Of a stretch of 64,000 bases of DNA, positions 26,471-34,745 are shown one piece after another. A model generated the notes under the pieces. That model saw only the letters and a list, made by a program, of their open reading frames with translations. It was not told the DNA's origin and did not search any database. The DNA is from Patulibacter defluvii (GTDB taxonomy: Bacteria > Actinomycetota > Thermoleophilia > Solirubrobacterales > Solirubrobacteraceae). The number at the start of each line of letters is the position of its first letter. Positions within the stretch are counted from its first letter, which is position 1. The position numbers and the translations under genes were made by a program. The stretch lies in assembly GCF_034096925.1 (NCBI RefSeq), contig NZ_JAWZSQ010000009.1, forward strand, positions 62,001-126,000, in the 5' to 3' direction.

Positions 26471-28171
26471 GTGCTGCGGATCGAGGTCCGCTTCCCGCTC
26501 GGCGTCTACCACGCGCTGTCGAACGCGCGCTTCGGCGCGCCGGAGTGGCCGCCGAGCCCGGTACGGCTGATCGGCGCCCTGCTGGCCGCTGCGCACGAGG
26601 CGCCCGGGGCCGACACCGACGCCGCTCGTGGACTGCTCGAACGGATCTGCGCAGCGGACCCGCCCGTGATCGTCGCACCCGCGGTGATCGGCCCCGACGA
26701 GCCCAGCACCGACGGGAAGACGCTCGGCACCGACATCGTCGTCGCGCTCCGCGGCGCTTCGCGCTGGGCGCCGCGCAACCACAGCGACAGCGAGGTCAAG
26801 TCCAGCGGCCTCTCGCCCCGCAACCTCGCGCGCGAACGCACGGAGGTCCACAAGGGCGGGGTCGCGATCGGCGACCGTCCCGTCGAGATCCACTGGCCGG
26901 ACCTCGACCTGGACGACGACGAGCGCCGGTTGCTCAACGCCCTGCTCGACGAGCTGACGTTCCTCGGGACCTCGCGTTCGCCGGTGATCGCCCGCGCCCT
27001 TGGCTCCGAGGCCACGCTCTCCGTCGGCGACCAGTGGAAGCCCAGCGTCGGAAGCGGCCGCGGTGACGCCGAGGTCCGCGTCCCCAACCCGGGCCTGCTC
27101 CGCGCCTTCGACCAGCGTCACGAGGCCCGCCGCTCGACGGGGAAGAAGGCGGTCGCCACCGGCGAGCACGTTCCCGGCATCGCGATGGGCAACGTTCTCC
27201 CGTACGTGCTCGACTCGCGCCGGCTCGCCGCCGAGGCTGCGGAGCCCCTCGACCCGCGGCAGTGGGGCGAGATGCTCGTGCTGGAGCTCGACCCCGGACC
27301 GGAGACAGCCGAGGAGCGACGAGACGAACGCGCCCGTCGCGAGAACGACAAGCCCCCGCGCCACAGCCAGCTGCGCCCGAAGGCCGCCGCGGGGTTCCTG
27401 CTTGCCCGCGCCTTCCGCGAGGCCCTGCTCGGGGCCTACACCGCGATCGGCACCGACGGCGAGGCTCCACCGGTCCTGCGGGGGCACGGCGACGAGCCCC
27501 ACGCCGCGATCGTGCCGCTGCCGTTCGTCGGCACGATCGTCAAGCGCTCGAAGCGCGACGAGGTCGAGCAGCAGCACCGGATCCCCGCCGACGGGATCGT
27601 CCGCGGGATCGCGGTCCTGCTCCCCCACGAGGACCGCGTCGCCGACGTCGCCGCGCAGGCCGAACGGGTCAGGCAGGGACTGATGCAGTTCGTCGGCGTC
27701 ACCGGCCGCCGCTGGATCGACGTACCGAACGCCGGCCGCGTCTTCCTGCGCGCGCCGAACCCGAATCGGCCGCTGCTCCAGACCCTGCGCGACGCGCGCT
27801 ACCGACGGGCCAGCCGGGTCTGGGAGACCGTCCTGCCCGTCGTCCACGCCCACCGGCGGACGTCGACCGGGCCGCGCGGCCTGCTCCGTCAGATCGCGAA
27901 GGACTGCAGCCACGTCGGCCTGCCCGACCCGATCGCCGTCGAGGTGCTGGAGCACGCGCCGCTGGGCGGCGCGCCGGATCGGCTCTGGCCCGACCGGCTG
28001 GTGCCGCCGGATTGGCGCGGCCCGCTGGACGGACCCCGCAGCCATCTGCGCATCACCTTCGAGCGACCGGTGATCGGGCCGCTGGTGCTCGGCCGCGCGC
28101 GGCACTTCGGGGTCGGGCTGTGCCTGCCGAACGTGCAGCTGGCCGCCGACGTCGAGGAGTCAGCCGCATGA
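26471..28171 (+). CDS. csb2: Type I-G Cas5-Cas6 fusion (Csb2, GSU0054 family)
   Basis: 566 residues, GTG start. The N-terminus VLRIEVRFPLGVYHALSNARFG followed by PEWPPSPVRLIGALLAAAHE is the Cas5-like RAMP start of Csb2. The C-terminal part has GHGDEPHAAIVPLPFVG and ends in PLVLGRARHFGVGLCLP, a Gly-rich Cas6-like loop. In this subtype one protein caps the crRNA 5' end and also cuts pre-crRNA. H488-type histidines in GHGDEPHA are candidate catalytic residues but cannot be assigned. The stop overlaps the cas3 ATG (ATGA). Confidence 0.88.
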   Translation: MLRIEVRFPLGVYHALSNARFGAPEWPPSPVRLIGALLAAAHEAPGADTDAARGLLERICAADPPVIVAPAVIGPDEPSTDGKTLGTDIVVALRGASRWAPRNHSDSEVKSSGLSPRNLARERTEVHKGGVAIGDRPVEIHWPDLDLDDDERRLLNALLDELTFLGTSRSPVIARALGSEATLSVGDQWKPSVGSGRGDAEVRVPNPGLLRAFDQRHEARRSTGKKAVATGEHVPGIAMGNVLPYVLDSRRLAAEAAEPLDPRQWGEMLVLELDPGPETAEERRDERARRENDKPPRHSQLRPKAAAGFLLARAFREALLGAYTAIGTDGEAPPVLRGHGDEPHAAIVPLPFVGTIVKRSKRDEVEQQHRIPADGIVRGIAVLLPHEDRVADVAAQAERVRQGLMQFVGVTGRRWIDVPNAGRVFLRAPNPNRPLLQTLRDARYRRASRVWETVLPVVHAHRRTSTGPRGLLRQIAKDCSHVGLPDPIAVEVLEHAPLGGAPDRLWPDRLVPPDWRGPLDGPRSHLRITFERPVIGPLVLGRARHFGVGLCLPNVQLAADVEESAA

Positions 28172-31100
28172 TCGACTTCGACACGTTCCTGCGGGAGGTC
28201 CGCGGCCACGCGCCGTATCCGTGGCAGCGGAAGCTGGCCGAGCGGCTTGCCCAAGAGGCGCCAAGCGTCGTCGGCGGCCCCGCCCCGCTGACGATCGCGG
28301 TGCCCACCGGCAGCGGCAAGACGACGGTCGTCGACGCCCTGGTCTGGGCGCTCGCCGCCCAGGCCGACCGGCCGCCGCGCGAGCGAACGGTCGGAGCGCG
28401 GATCGTCTGGGCGATCGACCGCCGGCTGCTGGTCGACGAGGTCCACGACCAGGCCGAGCGGCTGGCCCGGAAGCTGGCCGCCGCCCTCGGCGACCCCGCC
28501 GACCCGCTCCACGACGTCGCGGCCCGGCTGGAGCGCCTGAAGGGCACGCCGCCCGCGGGCGGCTGGGCCACGGCCACCGGCGCGGCCGTTGACGAGGCGC
28601 CGGACTCGACGGCGCCGGCGGTCGATGATCCGGCGCTGACTCCCGAGCACCAGGCCCTCCGCGGCCAGCCGCTCATCGCCACCCGCTGGCGCGGTGGCGT
28701 CGCGATCCCGTCGCTCGGGCAGCACCCGATGCAGGCCGAGGTGATCACCAGCACCGTCGCCCAGATCGGTTCGCGGCTGCTCTTCCGCGGTTACGGCCTC
28801 GGTGATCGCTCGCTGCCGCTCGGCGCCGCGCTGGCCGCCTGCGACACCACGATCTGCCTCGACGAAGCCCACCTGTCCGAGCCGTTCGCCGACACTGTCC
28901 AGGCGATCCGCAACCGACGCCAGGCGAGCGGCGACACCACCGCCCCATCGCTGCGGCTGATCCGTCTCTCGGCCACCGCCGCCGACGACGACGGCGATCG
29001 AATCCAGCTTTCCGAGGACGACCGCGCGGTCCCGGCGCTGGTGACCCGTCTCCAGGCACCAAAGCACGCCGAGCTGGTCGAGGCGGACGGCACCTCCGAC
29101 GGCGATCAAGTCACCGCCCTCGCGGCAGCGGTCGGCGAGCACCTCGACGGCGGCCGACGGACGGTGGCCTGCGTGGTCAACAGCGTGCGGACCGCGCGTC
29201 ACGTCTACGACCGGCTCACCAAGGCATACGAGAAGGTCGAACCGGAAGGCCGACCGGAGACCGTGCTCCTGATCGGTCCGCAGCGGCCGGCCGATCGTCG
29301 CCACAGCCTGGACCGCCGGATCGATGGCGCCGGCGCGGCCACGACCACGCCACGGGAGGTGCTGCTCGACGGCGCCGTCGCGGCCCGACCGCTGGTCGTC
29401 GTCGCCACCCAGACCTTCGAGGTCGGCCTCGACGCCGACGTCGAAGCGCTCGTCACCCAGTCGGCCTCGGCGGTGGCGTTGACCCAGCGGCTCGGTCGCC
29501 TGAACCGGACCGGGCGCCTCCGTCCCGAGGCCCACGCCGCAGACGGCACCACGCCAGCGGAGGGCCTCGCGACGATCGTCCGCCACGTCGGCTTCCCGCT
29601 CTACGCGGACGACGAGGAGGCCGCCTGGGAGTGGCTGTCGCGGACGCTCCCTCGCACGGCGGCGGATGCCATCGACGTCTCGGTCGCCTCGTTGATCGCG
29701 ATGCCTCCCCCGCCGGTCGCGAAGCGCGCGCACGCCGCCGAGCTGGGCGACCAGGTGATCGAGTTGCTGACGCAGACCAGCCCGCGACCGCATCGGCGGA
29801 GCGACCCAGACGTCGATGCGTTCCTGCGCGGCGCCGAGTCGGAGCCCGACAGCGATGTCAGCGTCTGCTGGCGAGCCGATCTCGCCGAAGACGATCTCAC
29901 CGCCGGAGCCCACGCCTACCGTGCGTCGCTGCTCCGCCTCGTTCCCCCGCGCCGCGACGAGCAGCTGACCATGAGCATCGCCGCGGTGCGCACGCTGCTG
30001 GCCGTCCGTACCGGGCAGGTGCAGGTCCCGAGGAGCCGACAGGAGCAGCTGATCGAGGGTGCGGCCGATGTCGAGGGAAGCGCCCCGCCGGCGGCTCCGC
30101 CGCCGAACGACGCCCAGCAGCGTTTCGACGGCATCCCGTTCCTGGTCCGGCGCGACGACGAGCTGCTGCCCGGCCGCTCGGTCGATGACGGCCGGTTCAG
30201 CGACGGCCTGGCGATCCGCGACCTGCGCCCTGGCGATCTGCTCGTCCTGCCGACGACGCTCGGCGGGGTCGACGACGCCGGTCTGGCGATCGCGTCGCCG
30301 CACGGCACCGACGTCGCCGGAGACGTCAAGCCGCTCGTCCTGCCCGGAGACCCTCCGGCCCGTCCGCATCCGTTGCGTCTCACGGCGGGGGCGCTCGATG
30401 CCGCGTACGAGGACGCGATCCCGCTCGCCGGTCCGCGGGCGCAGCGCGTGCGGCGCATCCTGCGGCGGGTCGCGGCCTTCGAACGGCGGCTCGACAACGC
30501 GAAGACCGGCGCCGGCCGGCTCGCGGTGTTCCGCGACTTGTTCTCCGAGCTCAGTGACCATCCGGTCCTCGCGGCGACCGACGACACCCGGCTCGCCGGT
30601 GGGGTGCCCCTCACCGCCTCGGGCCTCGCCCCGACCGAGGTCGAGCTGCGCCGGATCACCCCGAACCTGCCGCCCGAGCTGACCGACCCCGTCGACGATC
30701 CCGCCGGGCTGTTCCTCGGCATGCCGACGGTCCCCGACGACGCGGCCCTGTTTCTCGGCGATGTGGAGGACCGGGACGAAGAGCCCGAGCTCGACGAGTT
30801 CGCCGGCGACGCCCTCACCGAAGACGACATCGGATCTCGCGACGGCTCCGCCGACGGCGCGCTGCTGCCCGGCGAGGACCCGCCGATGGCGACCGGCGGC
30901 TGGGTGCTGCTGCCGACCGCCACCGCCCACGACCGGGTGCGCCCCTGGGGAGAGGACCCACCGACGCTCGAAGCACACGCGCACGCGGTGGCCGACCGGA
31001 CGGCGTGGTTCGCCCGGGCCGCCGGGCTCTCCGAGGTCCTCGTCCGGTCGCTGGTGCTGGCCGCACGCGTCCACGACCACGGCAAGGCCGATCCGCGGAT

Positions 31101-31593
31101 GCAGGCGTTCTTCCGCGGTGGCGTCGCGCCCCCGCTGGCGAGCCCGATCGCGAAGAGCGTCTTCGGGACCGACGACCGCCGCGCCGACCGCACCGCCCGG
31201 CTGGGATCGGGCTTGCCGTCGGGATGGCGGCACGAACAGGCGTCGACGGCGATCCTCGACGACGCCCTCGCCCACGACCGGATCGGCGGCCTGCTCGACG
31301 AGCCGGAACGCGGTATCGACATCGACCTGGTGCGTGGCCTCGTCGACGGCCACCACGGCGCGGCGCACCCGCTGCCCCCCGTCCCCGGTCCCGGCGCGCC
31401 CGCCCGCTCGTTCCACGTCGATGCCGCCGGCGTCGCCGGCACCGCCACCGGCTCGGACACCGAGGCCTGGGGCGACGGCGAATCGCTCCGCCGGTTCGAG
31501 CGGCTGACGGCCCGCCATGGCCCATGGTCGCTCGCCTACCTGCAATCGCTGCTGGTTCTCGCCGACCGGACCGTTTCGGCGGAGGGGCGCTGA
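28168..31593 (+). CDS. cas3: Cas3 helicase-nuclease with C-terminal HD domain
   Basis: 1141 residues. Helicase first: Walker A AVPTGSGKTTVVDAL (K51), DEAH box CLDEAHLSEPF (D232), motif III-like LIRLSATAADDD, and the C-terminal RecA lobe with VVVATQTFEVGLDAD and LTQRLGRLNRTGR. The HD nuclease comes last: AHAHAVADR, VHDHGKADPRMQAFF (H969-D970), WRHEQAS and DGHHGAAH. Helicase-then-HD order is specific to the type I-G/I-U group. Cas3 is recruited by Cascade to unwind and degrade target DNA. A long acidic region (about residues 840-900) separates the parts. Confidence 0.93.
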   Translation: MIDFDTFLREVRGHAPYPWQRKLAERLAQEAPSVVGGPAPLTIAVPTGSGKTTVVDALVWALAAQADRPPRERTVGARIVWAIDRRLLVDEVHDQAERLARKLAAALGDPADPLHDVAARLERLKGTPPAGGWATATGAAVDEAPDSTAPAVDDPALTPEHQALRGQPLIATRWRGGVAIPSLGQHPMQAEVITSTVAQIGSRLLFRGYGLGDRSLPLGAALAACDTTICLDEAHLSEPFADTVQAIRNRRQASGDTTAPSLRLIRLSATAADDDGDRIQLSEDDRAVPALVTRLQAPKHAELVEADGTSDGDQVTALAAAVGEHLDGGRRTVACVVNSVRTARHVYDRLTKAYEKVEPEGRPETVLLIGPQRPADRRHSLDRRIDGAGAATTTPREVLLDGAVAARPLVVVATQTFEVGLDADVEALVTQSASAVALTQRLGRLNRTGRLRPEAHAADGTTPAEGLATIVRHVGFPLYADDEEAAWEWLSRTLPRTAADAIDVSVASLIAMPPPPVAKRAHAAELGDQVIELLTQTSPRPHRRSDPDVDAFLRGAESEPDSDVSVCWRADLAEDDLTAGAHAYRASLLRLVPPRRDEQLTMSIAAVRTLLAVRTGQVQVPRSRQEQLIEGAADVEGSAPPAAPPPNDAQQRFDGIPFLVRRDDELLPGRSVDDGRFSDGLAIRDLRPGDLLVLPTTLGGVDDAGLAIASPHGTDVAGDVKPLVLPGDPPARPHPLRLTAGALDAAYEDAIPLAGPRAQRVRRILRRVAAFERRLDNAKTGAGRLAVFRDLFSELSDHPVLAATDDTRLAGGVPLTASGLAPTEVELRRITPNLPPELTDPVDDPAGLFLGMPTVPDDAALFLGDVEDRDEEPELDEFAGDALTEDDIGSRDGSADGALLPGEDPPMATGGWVLLPTATAHDRVRPWGEDPPTLEAHAHAVADRTAWFARAAGLSEVLVRSLVLAARVHDHGKADPRMQAFFRGGVAPPLASPIAKSVFGTDDRRADRTARLGSGLPSGWRHEQASTAILDDALAHDRIGGLLDEPERGIDIDLVRGLVDGHHGAAHPLPPVPGPGAPARSFHVDAAGVAGTATGSDTEAWGDGESLRRFERLTARHGPWSLAYLQSLLVLADRTVSAEGR

Positions 31594-31594
31594 G

Positions 31595-32542
31595 ATGGCC
31601 TTCGATCTGCCCTGGATGCGGCCGCAGGCGCCGTACATGCCGATCGCGACCGTCGGGTTGCTGACCGCGATCAGCGACGCCGGCCTCGACGCGCAGGCCC
31701 TCTGGCGCCGCGATCTCGGCGGAGAGGTCTTGGAGATCCGCTCCGAGGCCACGGCCGAACGCGCCGCGCAGGCGATCGTCGACGCGCCGTGGCCGCAGCT
31801 CGACCGGATCTGGCCAGGCCAGAAGGTCGGGCAGGCGATCAAGCCGATGTTGGCCGCGACGTCCGACCCCGCGCAGACGCTGCGGAATCTGCGGCGCCGG
31901 GTGGACGAGCAGGACGCCGCGGCGAAGGCGACCGGCGACCCGCGCCTGATCGGTGAGCAACGGCTGCTGCGCGCGCTCGTCACCGACGCCGTGCTCGACG
32001 ACGGCGGGGTCCCCAGCCGCAGCCGACTGCTGCGTGGCGTCAAGGCCGACCTGTCGGGGATCGCGGAGAAGCTGCCGCTGAAGGTGCCCGATCTGGCACG
32101 GGAGCTGACCGAGGGTCCGGTCTGGCGCAACGGCAAGTCGGGACGCGGGCTCGGCCTGGTGCCCGAGGTCCAGACCTTCGGCGGCACCACCGGCCGCAAG
32201 CCCTCCGATGTCGGCAGTCATTCGGTCCTGCTCTACCGCCTGCTGTGGCTGGGGATCCTGGCGCTGCATCCGGTCGGCGTCCGGCGAGGCACGCAGCGGA
32301 TCGTCGGCGGGCCGTTGTTCACGGACCTGGTCAGCGGTGAGCCGACGCTCTCGTGGCCCACGTGGTCGTTCCCGGTCGGCGCACGCGAACTGGCCCGGCT
32401 GCTCGATGTCGCCGCGATCCACGTCGCCTCCCCCGATCCCCGCTGGCTTGCCGCACGTGGCATCACCGGGGTCCATCGCGCGTCGTCGGTCCCGATCAAC
32501 TCGATGATCGGGGTGTTCCGCTGGGGGGAACGGGTCGCGTGA
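31595..32542 (+). CDS. csb3: Type I-G small Cas8-type subunit, Csb3/GSU0052-like
   Basis: 315 residues. A GGAGGGG ribosome binding site stands 8 bases before the ATG, one base after the cas3 stop. Direct motifs are few: MPIATVGLLTAISDAGLDAQALWRRDL near the start and a C-terminal YRLLWLGILALHPVGVRRG and LFTWP-like segment. Assignment rests on position between cas3 and cas4-cas1 and on length matching the short GSU0052/Csb3 group rather than the roughly 700-residue Csx17. It would recognise the PAM as the large subunit of the complex. Confidence 0.7.
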   Translation: MAFDLPWMRPQAPYMPIATVGLLTAISDAGLDAQALWRRDLGGEVLEIRSEATAERAAQAIVDAPWPQLDRIWPGQKVGQAIKPMLAATSDPAQTLRNLRRRVDEQDAAAKATGDPRLIGEQRLLRALVTDAVLDDGGVPSRSRLLRGVKADLSGIAEKLPLKVPDLARELTEGPVWRNGKSGRGLGLVPEVQTFGGTTGRKPSDVGSHSVLLYRLLWLGILALHPVGVRRGTQRIVGGPLFTDLVSGEPTLSWPTWSFPVGARELARLLDVAAIHVASPDPRWLAARGITGVHRASSVPINSMIGVFRWGERVA

Positions 32543-34262
32543 CGCTGGCCGGCGGGCACGAGCCGCCGCCGGACGACGCGCTCGTTCCCGCCCGGATCCT
32601 CAACGAGCATGTCTACTGCCCGCGGCTGGCGTGGTTGGAGTGGGAGGCGAAGGCCTTCGTCGACAACCTGGAGACGGTCGAGGGCCGGGACGTGCACCGC
32701 CGGGTCGACGAGGAGCGAGGTGGCACGCCTGAGCCACCGTCCGGTGATCCTCCGGAAGGCGACGCTGCCGACGACTCCGAGCACGTCGATGACGCGAACG
32801 CCCACCGGCCCCGTTCGGTCACCGCGCTCCCGATCAGCTCGTCCCGCTTGGGCGTGACCGCCAAGCTCGATCGCGTCGACTTCCGCGACGGGCAGGCGAT
32901 TCGATCGAGACGAAGCGCGGCCGCCCCCGCCGAGGAGGACCTGTCGTCTGGGAGCCCGAGCGCGCCCAGCTGACCGCCCAGGCGCTGCTGCTGCGTGAGC
33001 AGGGCCATGTCGTGCCGCACGCGGAGGTCTTCTTCGCCGAGACCCGGTCACGGCACGACGTGCCGATCGCCGACGACGCAGAGGCGTGGATCGCCGGCCT
33101 GGTGGCGGAGGTTCGCACCAATGCCGCTCGTACCGGGCCTCCACCGCCGCTCGTCGACAGCCCCAAGTGTCCGCGCTGTTCGCTGGTCGGCGTCTGTCTG
33201 CCGGACGAGGTCAACCTGCTGCGTGACCGGACGGCCGAGAAGCCGCGCAGGCTCGTGGCCCGCGACGACCCACGCTCGCCGCTGTACGTGATGACGCCAG
33301 GGGCCTTCGTGCGGCAGAAGGGCGGCCGGCTGGAACTCGAGCACCAGGGCGAGAAGGTCGCCAGTCGCCGGCTCCTGGACGTCGCGCACGTGGCGGTCTT
33401 CGGCAACGTCACGATCAGCAGCGGAGCCGTCCGCGCCTGCTTGGAGCAGGACACGCCGATCCTGTGGTTCACCTCCGGCGGGTGGCTCAGTGGCTACGCG
33501 ATCGCCCACGGCGGGTCGTGGGTGGCGCGACGGATGGCGCAGACGATGCTCGCCCTCGACCCTGCCCGCGGCGCGGTCGCCGCCGCGATGATCGCCGGCA
33601 AGCTCCGAAACCAGCGCACGCTCCTGCGTCGCCTGGGTGGGGAGACCCAGCGCGACGCGGCGTCGCAGCTGACGGACCTGGCGCGGACCGCCGAGGCCGA
33701 GAGCGATCCGGCGTCCTTGCTGGGCCTCGAAGGCACCGGAGCGCGGATCTACTTCGACGGCTTCCCCTCGCTCCTGAAGCGCCACGGCGACGAGTTCCGC
33801 TTCGAGGGCCGCAACCGCCGGCCGCCGACCGACCGGGTCAACGCGATGCTCTCGTTCGCGTACGCGCTGCTGGTCCGGGACACGACGGTGGCGTGCCTCG
33901 CGGCGGGGCTCGATCCGCAGGTCGGTCTGCTGCACCGGCCACGGCACGGGCGTCCGTCGTTGGCACTCGACCTGGCCGAGGAGTTCCGGCCTCTGGTCGG
34001 CGACTCGACAGTCGTGACGGCGATCAACAACGGCGAGCTGCGTCCGCGGGACTTCGTCCAGCGCGGGGGTGCCGTGGCGCTGACCGATGCGGGCCGCAAG
34101 CGGGTGATCGCGGCCTACGAGCGGCGCGTCGCGGTGACGCTGGAGCATCCGCTGTACGGCTACCGCGTCAGCTACCGGCGGGCGATGGAGCTGCAGGCAC
34201 GGCAGCTGGCAGCGGTGATCGACGGCCAGCTCGAGGGCTATCGACCGTTGACGACGCGCTGA
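32539..34262 (+). pseudogene. cas4-cas1: Cas4-Cas1 fusion interrupted by a -1 frameshift
   Basis: A GTG overlapping the csb3 stop (GTGA) starts the Cas4 part: HVYCPRLAWLEW with the first cluster cysteine (C27), then LGVTAKLDRVDFRDGQAI. At about 32899-32904 the frame shifts by one base; the downstream frame continues IETKRGRPRRGG, QLTAQALLLREQG and the three other cysteines in CPRCSLVGVC. An intact gene would read ATTCCGATCGAG where ATTCGATCGAG is seen. The Cas1 integrase part follows (FVRQKGGRLELEHQGEKV, FGNVTISSGAVRACLEQ, RVNAMLSFAYALLVRD, HGRPSLALDLAEEFRPL). Total length fits 575 codons minus one base. Without correction translation stops at 32971-32973. The defect may be real or a sequencing error; an internal start could still give Cas1. 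Confidence 0.88.
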
Positions 34263-34561
34263 TGGCCGAGCGGATCCGGTTCCTGGTCACGTACGACATC
34301 CGGCACCCGCGACGCCTGAAGCGGGTGCACGACGTCGTCGTCGACCACGGCGAGCGCCTGCAGTACTCGGTCTACGTCTGCGACCTCACCCGCCAGGAGA
34401 TGGTGGCCCTTCGCGCCGCCTTGCGCAAGGTGATGCACCTGGACGAGGATCATGTGGCGATCTTCGACCTCGGCCCGCCCCAGGGTCGTGCCAGCAGACG
34501 GGTCGAGCACCTGGGTCGAGCGCCGAAGATCCCCGACGAGGACGAACCGGCGATCTGGTGA
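34262..34561 (+). CDS. cas2: Cas2
   Basis: 99 residues; its ATG overlaps the cas1 stop by one base. It begins RIRFLVTYDIRHPRRLKRVHDV with the first-strand YDI aspartate of Cas2, then YSVYVCDLTRQEM and DHVAIFDLGPP. Length is typical. With Cas4-Cas1 it forms the spacer integration complex. The leader of array 2 starts about 20 bases after its stop. Confidence 0.95.
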   Translation: MAERIRFLVTYDIRHPRRLKRVHDVVVDHGERLQYSVYVCDLTRQEMVALRAALRKVMHLDEDHVAIFDLGPPQGRASRRVEHLGRAPKIPDEDEPAIW

Positions 34562-34580
34562 CCCTCGTCGCGAGCGGTCA

Positions 34581-34745
34581 GGTGGTGGCCCGTTTCCCGG
34601 TGACCTCTCGCGCGACGATCTCCCTGCAACGAAAGGGTTCTGCGGTTCCGAGACCGGTGCCGATGGTCCGGCATGGGCCGCTCCGCGACCACCTCTCGCG
34701 CTCCCCTCCGAAACGCCTGCAAATGGAGGCCGTATTCTGCGAGCC
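34581..34745 (+). promoter_or_regulatory. CRISPR leader of array 2
   Basis: 165 bases between cas2 and the first repeat, the same length as the array 1 leader and clearly homologous: GGTGGTG, TTTCCCGGTGACC, CTCCCTGCAA, CTGCAAATGG, GTATTCTG and AGCC at the junction. It is the likely pre-crRNA promoter and integration site. Confidence 0.75.
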
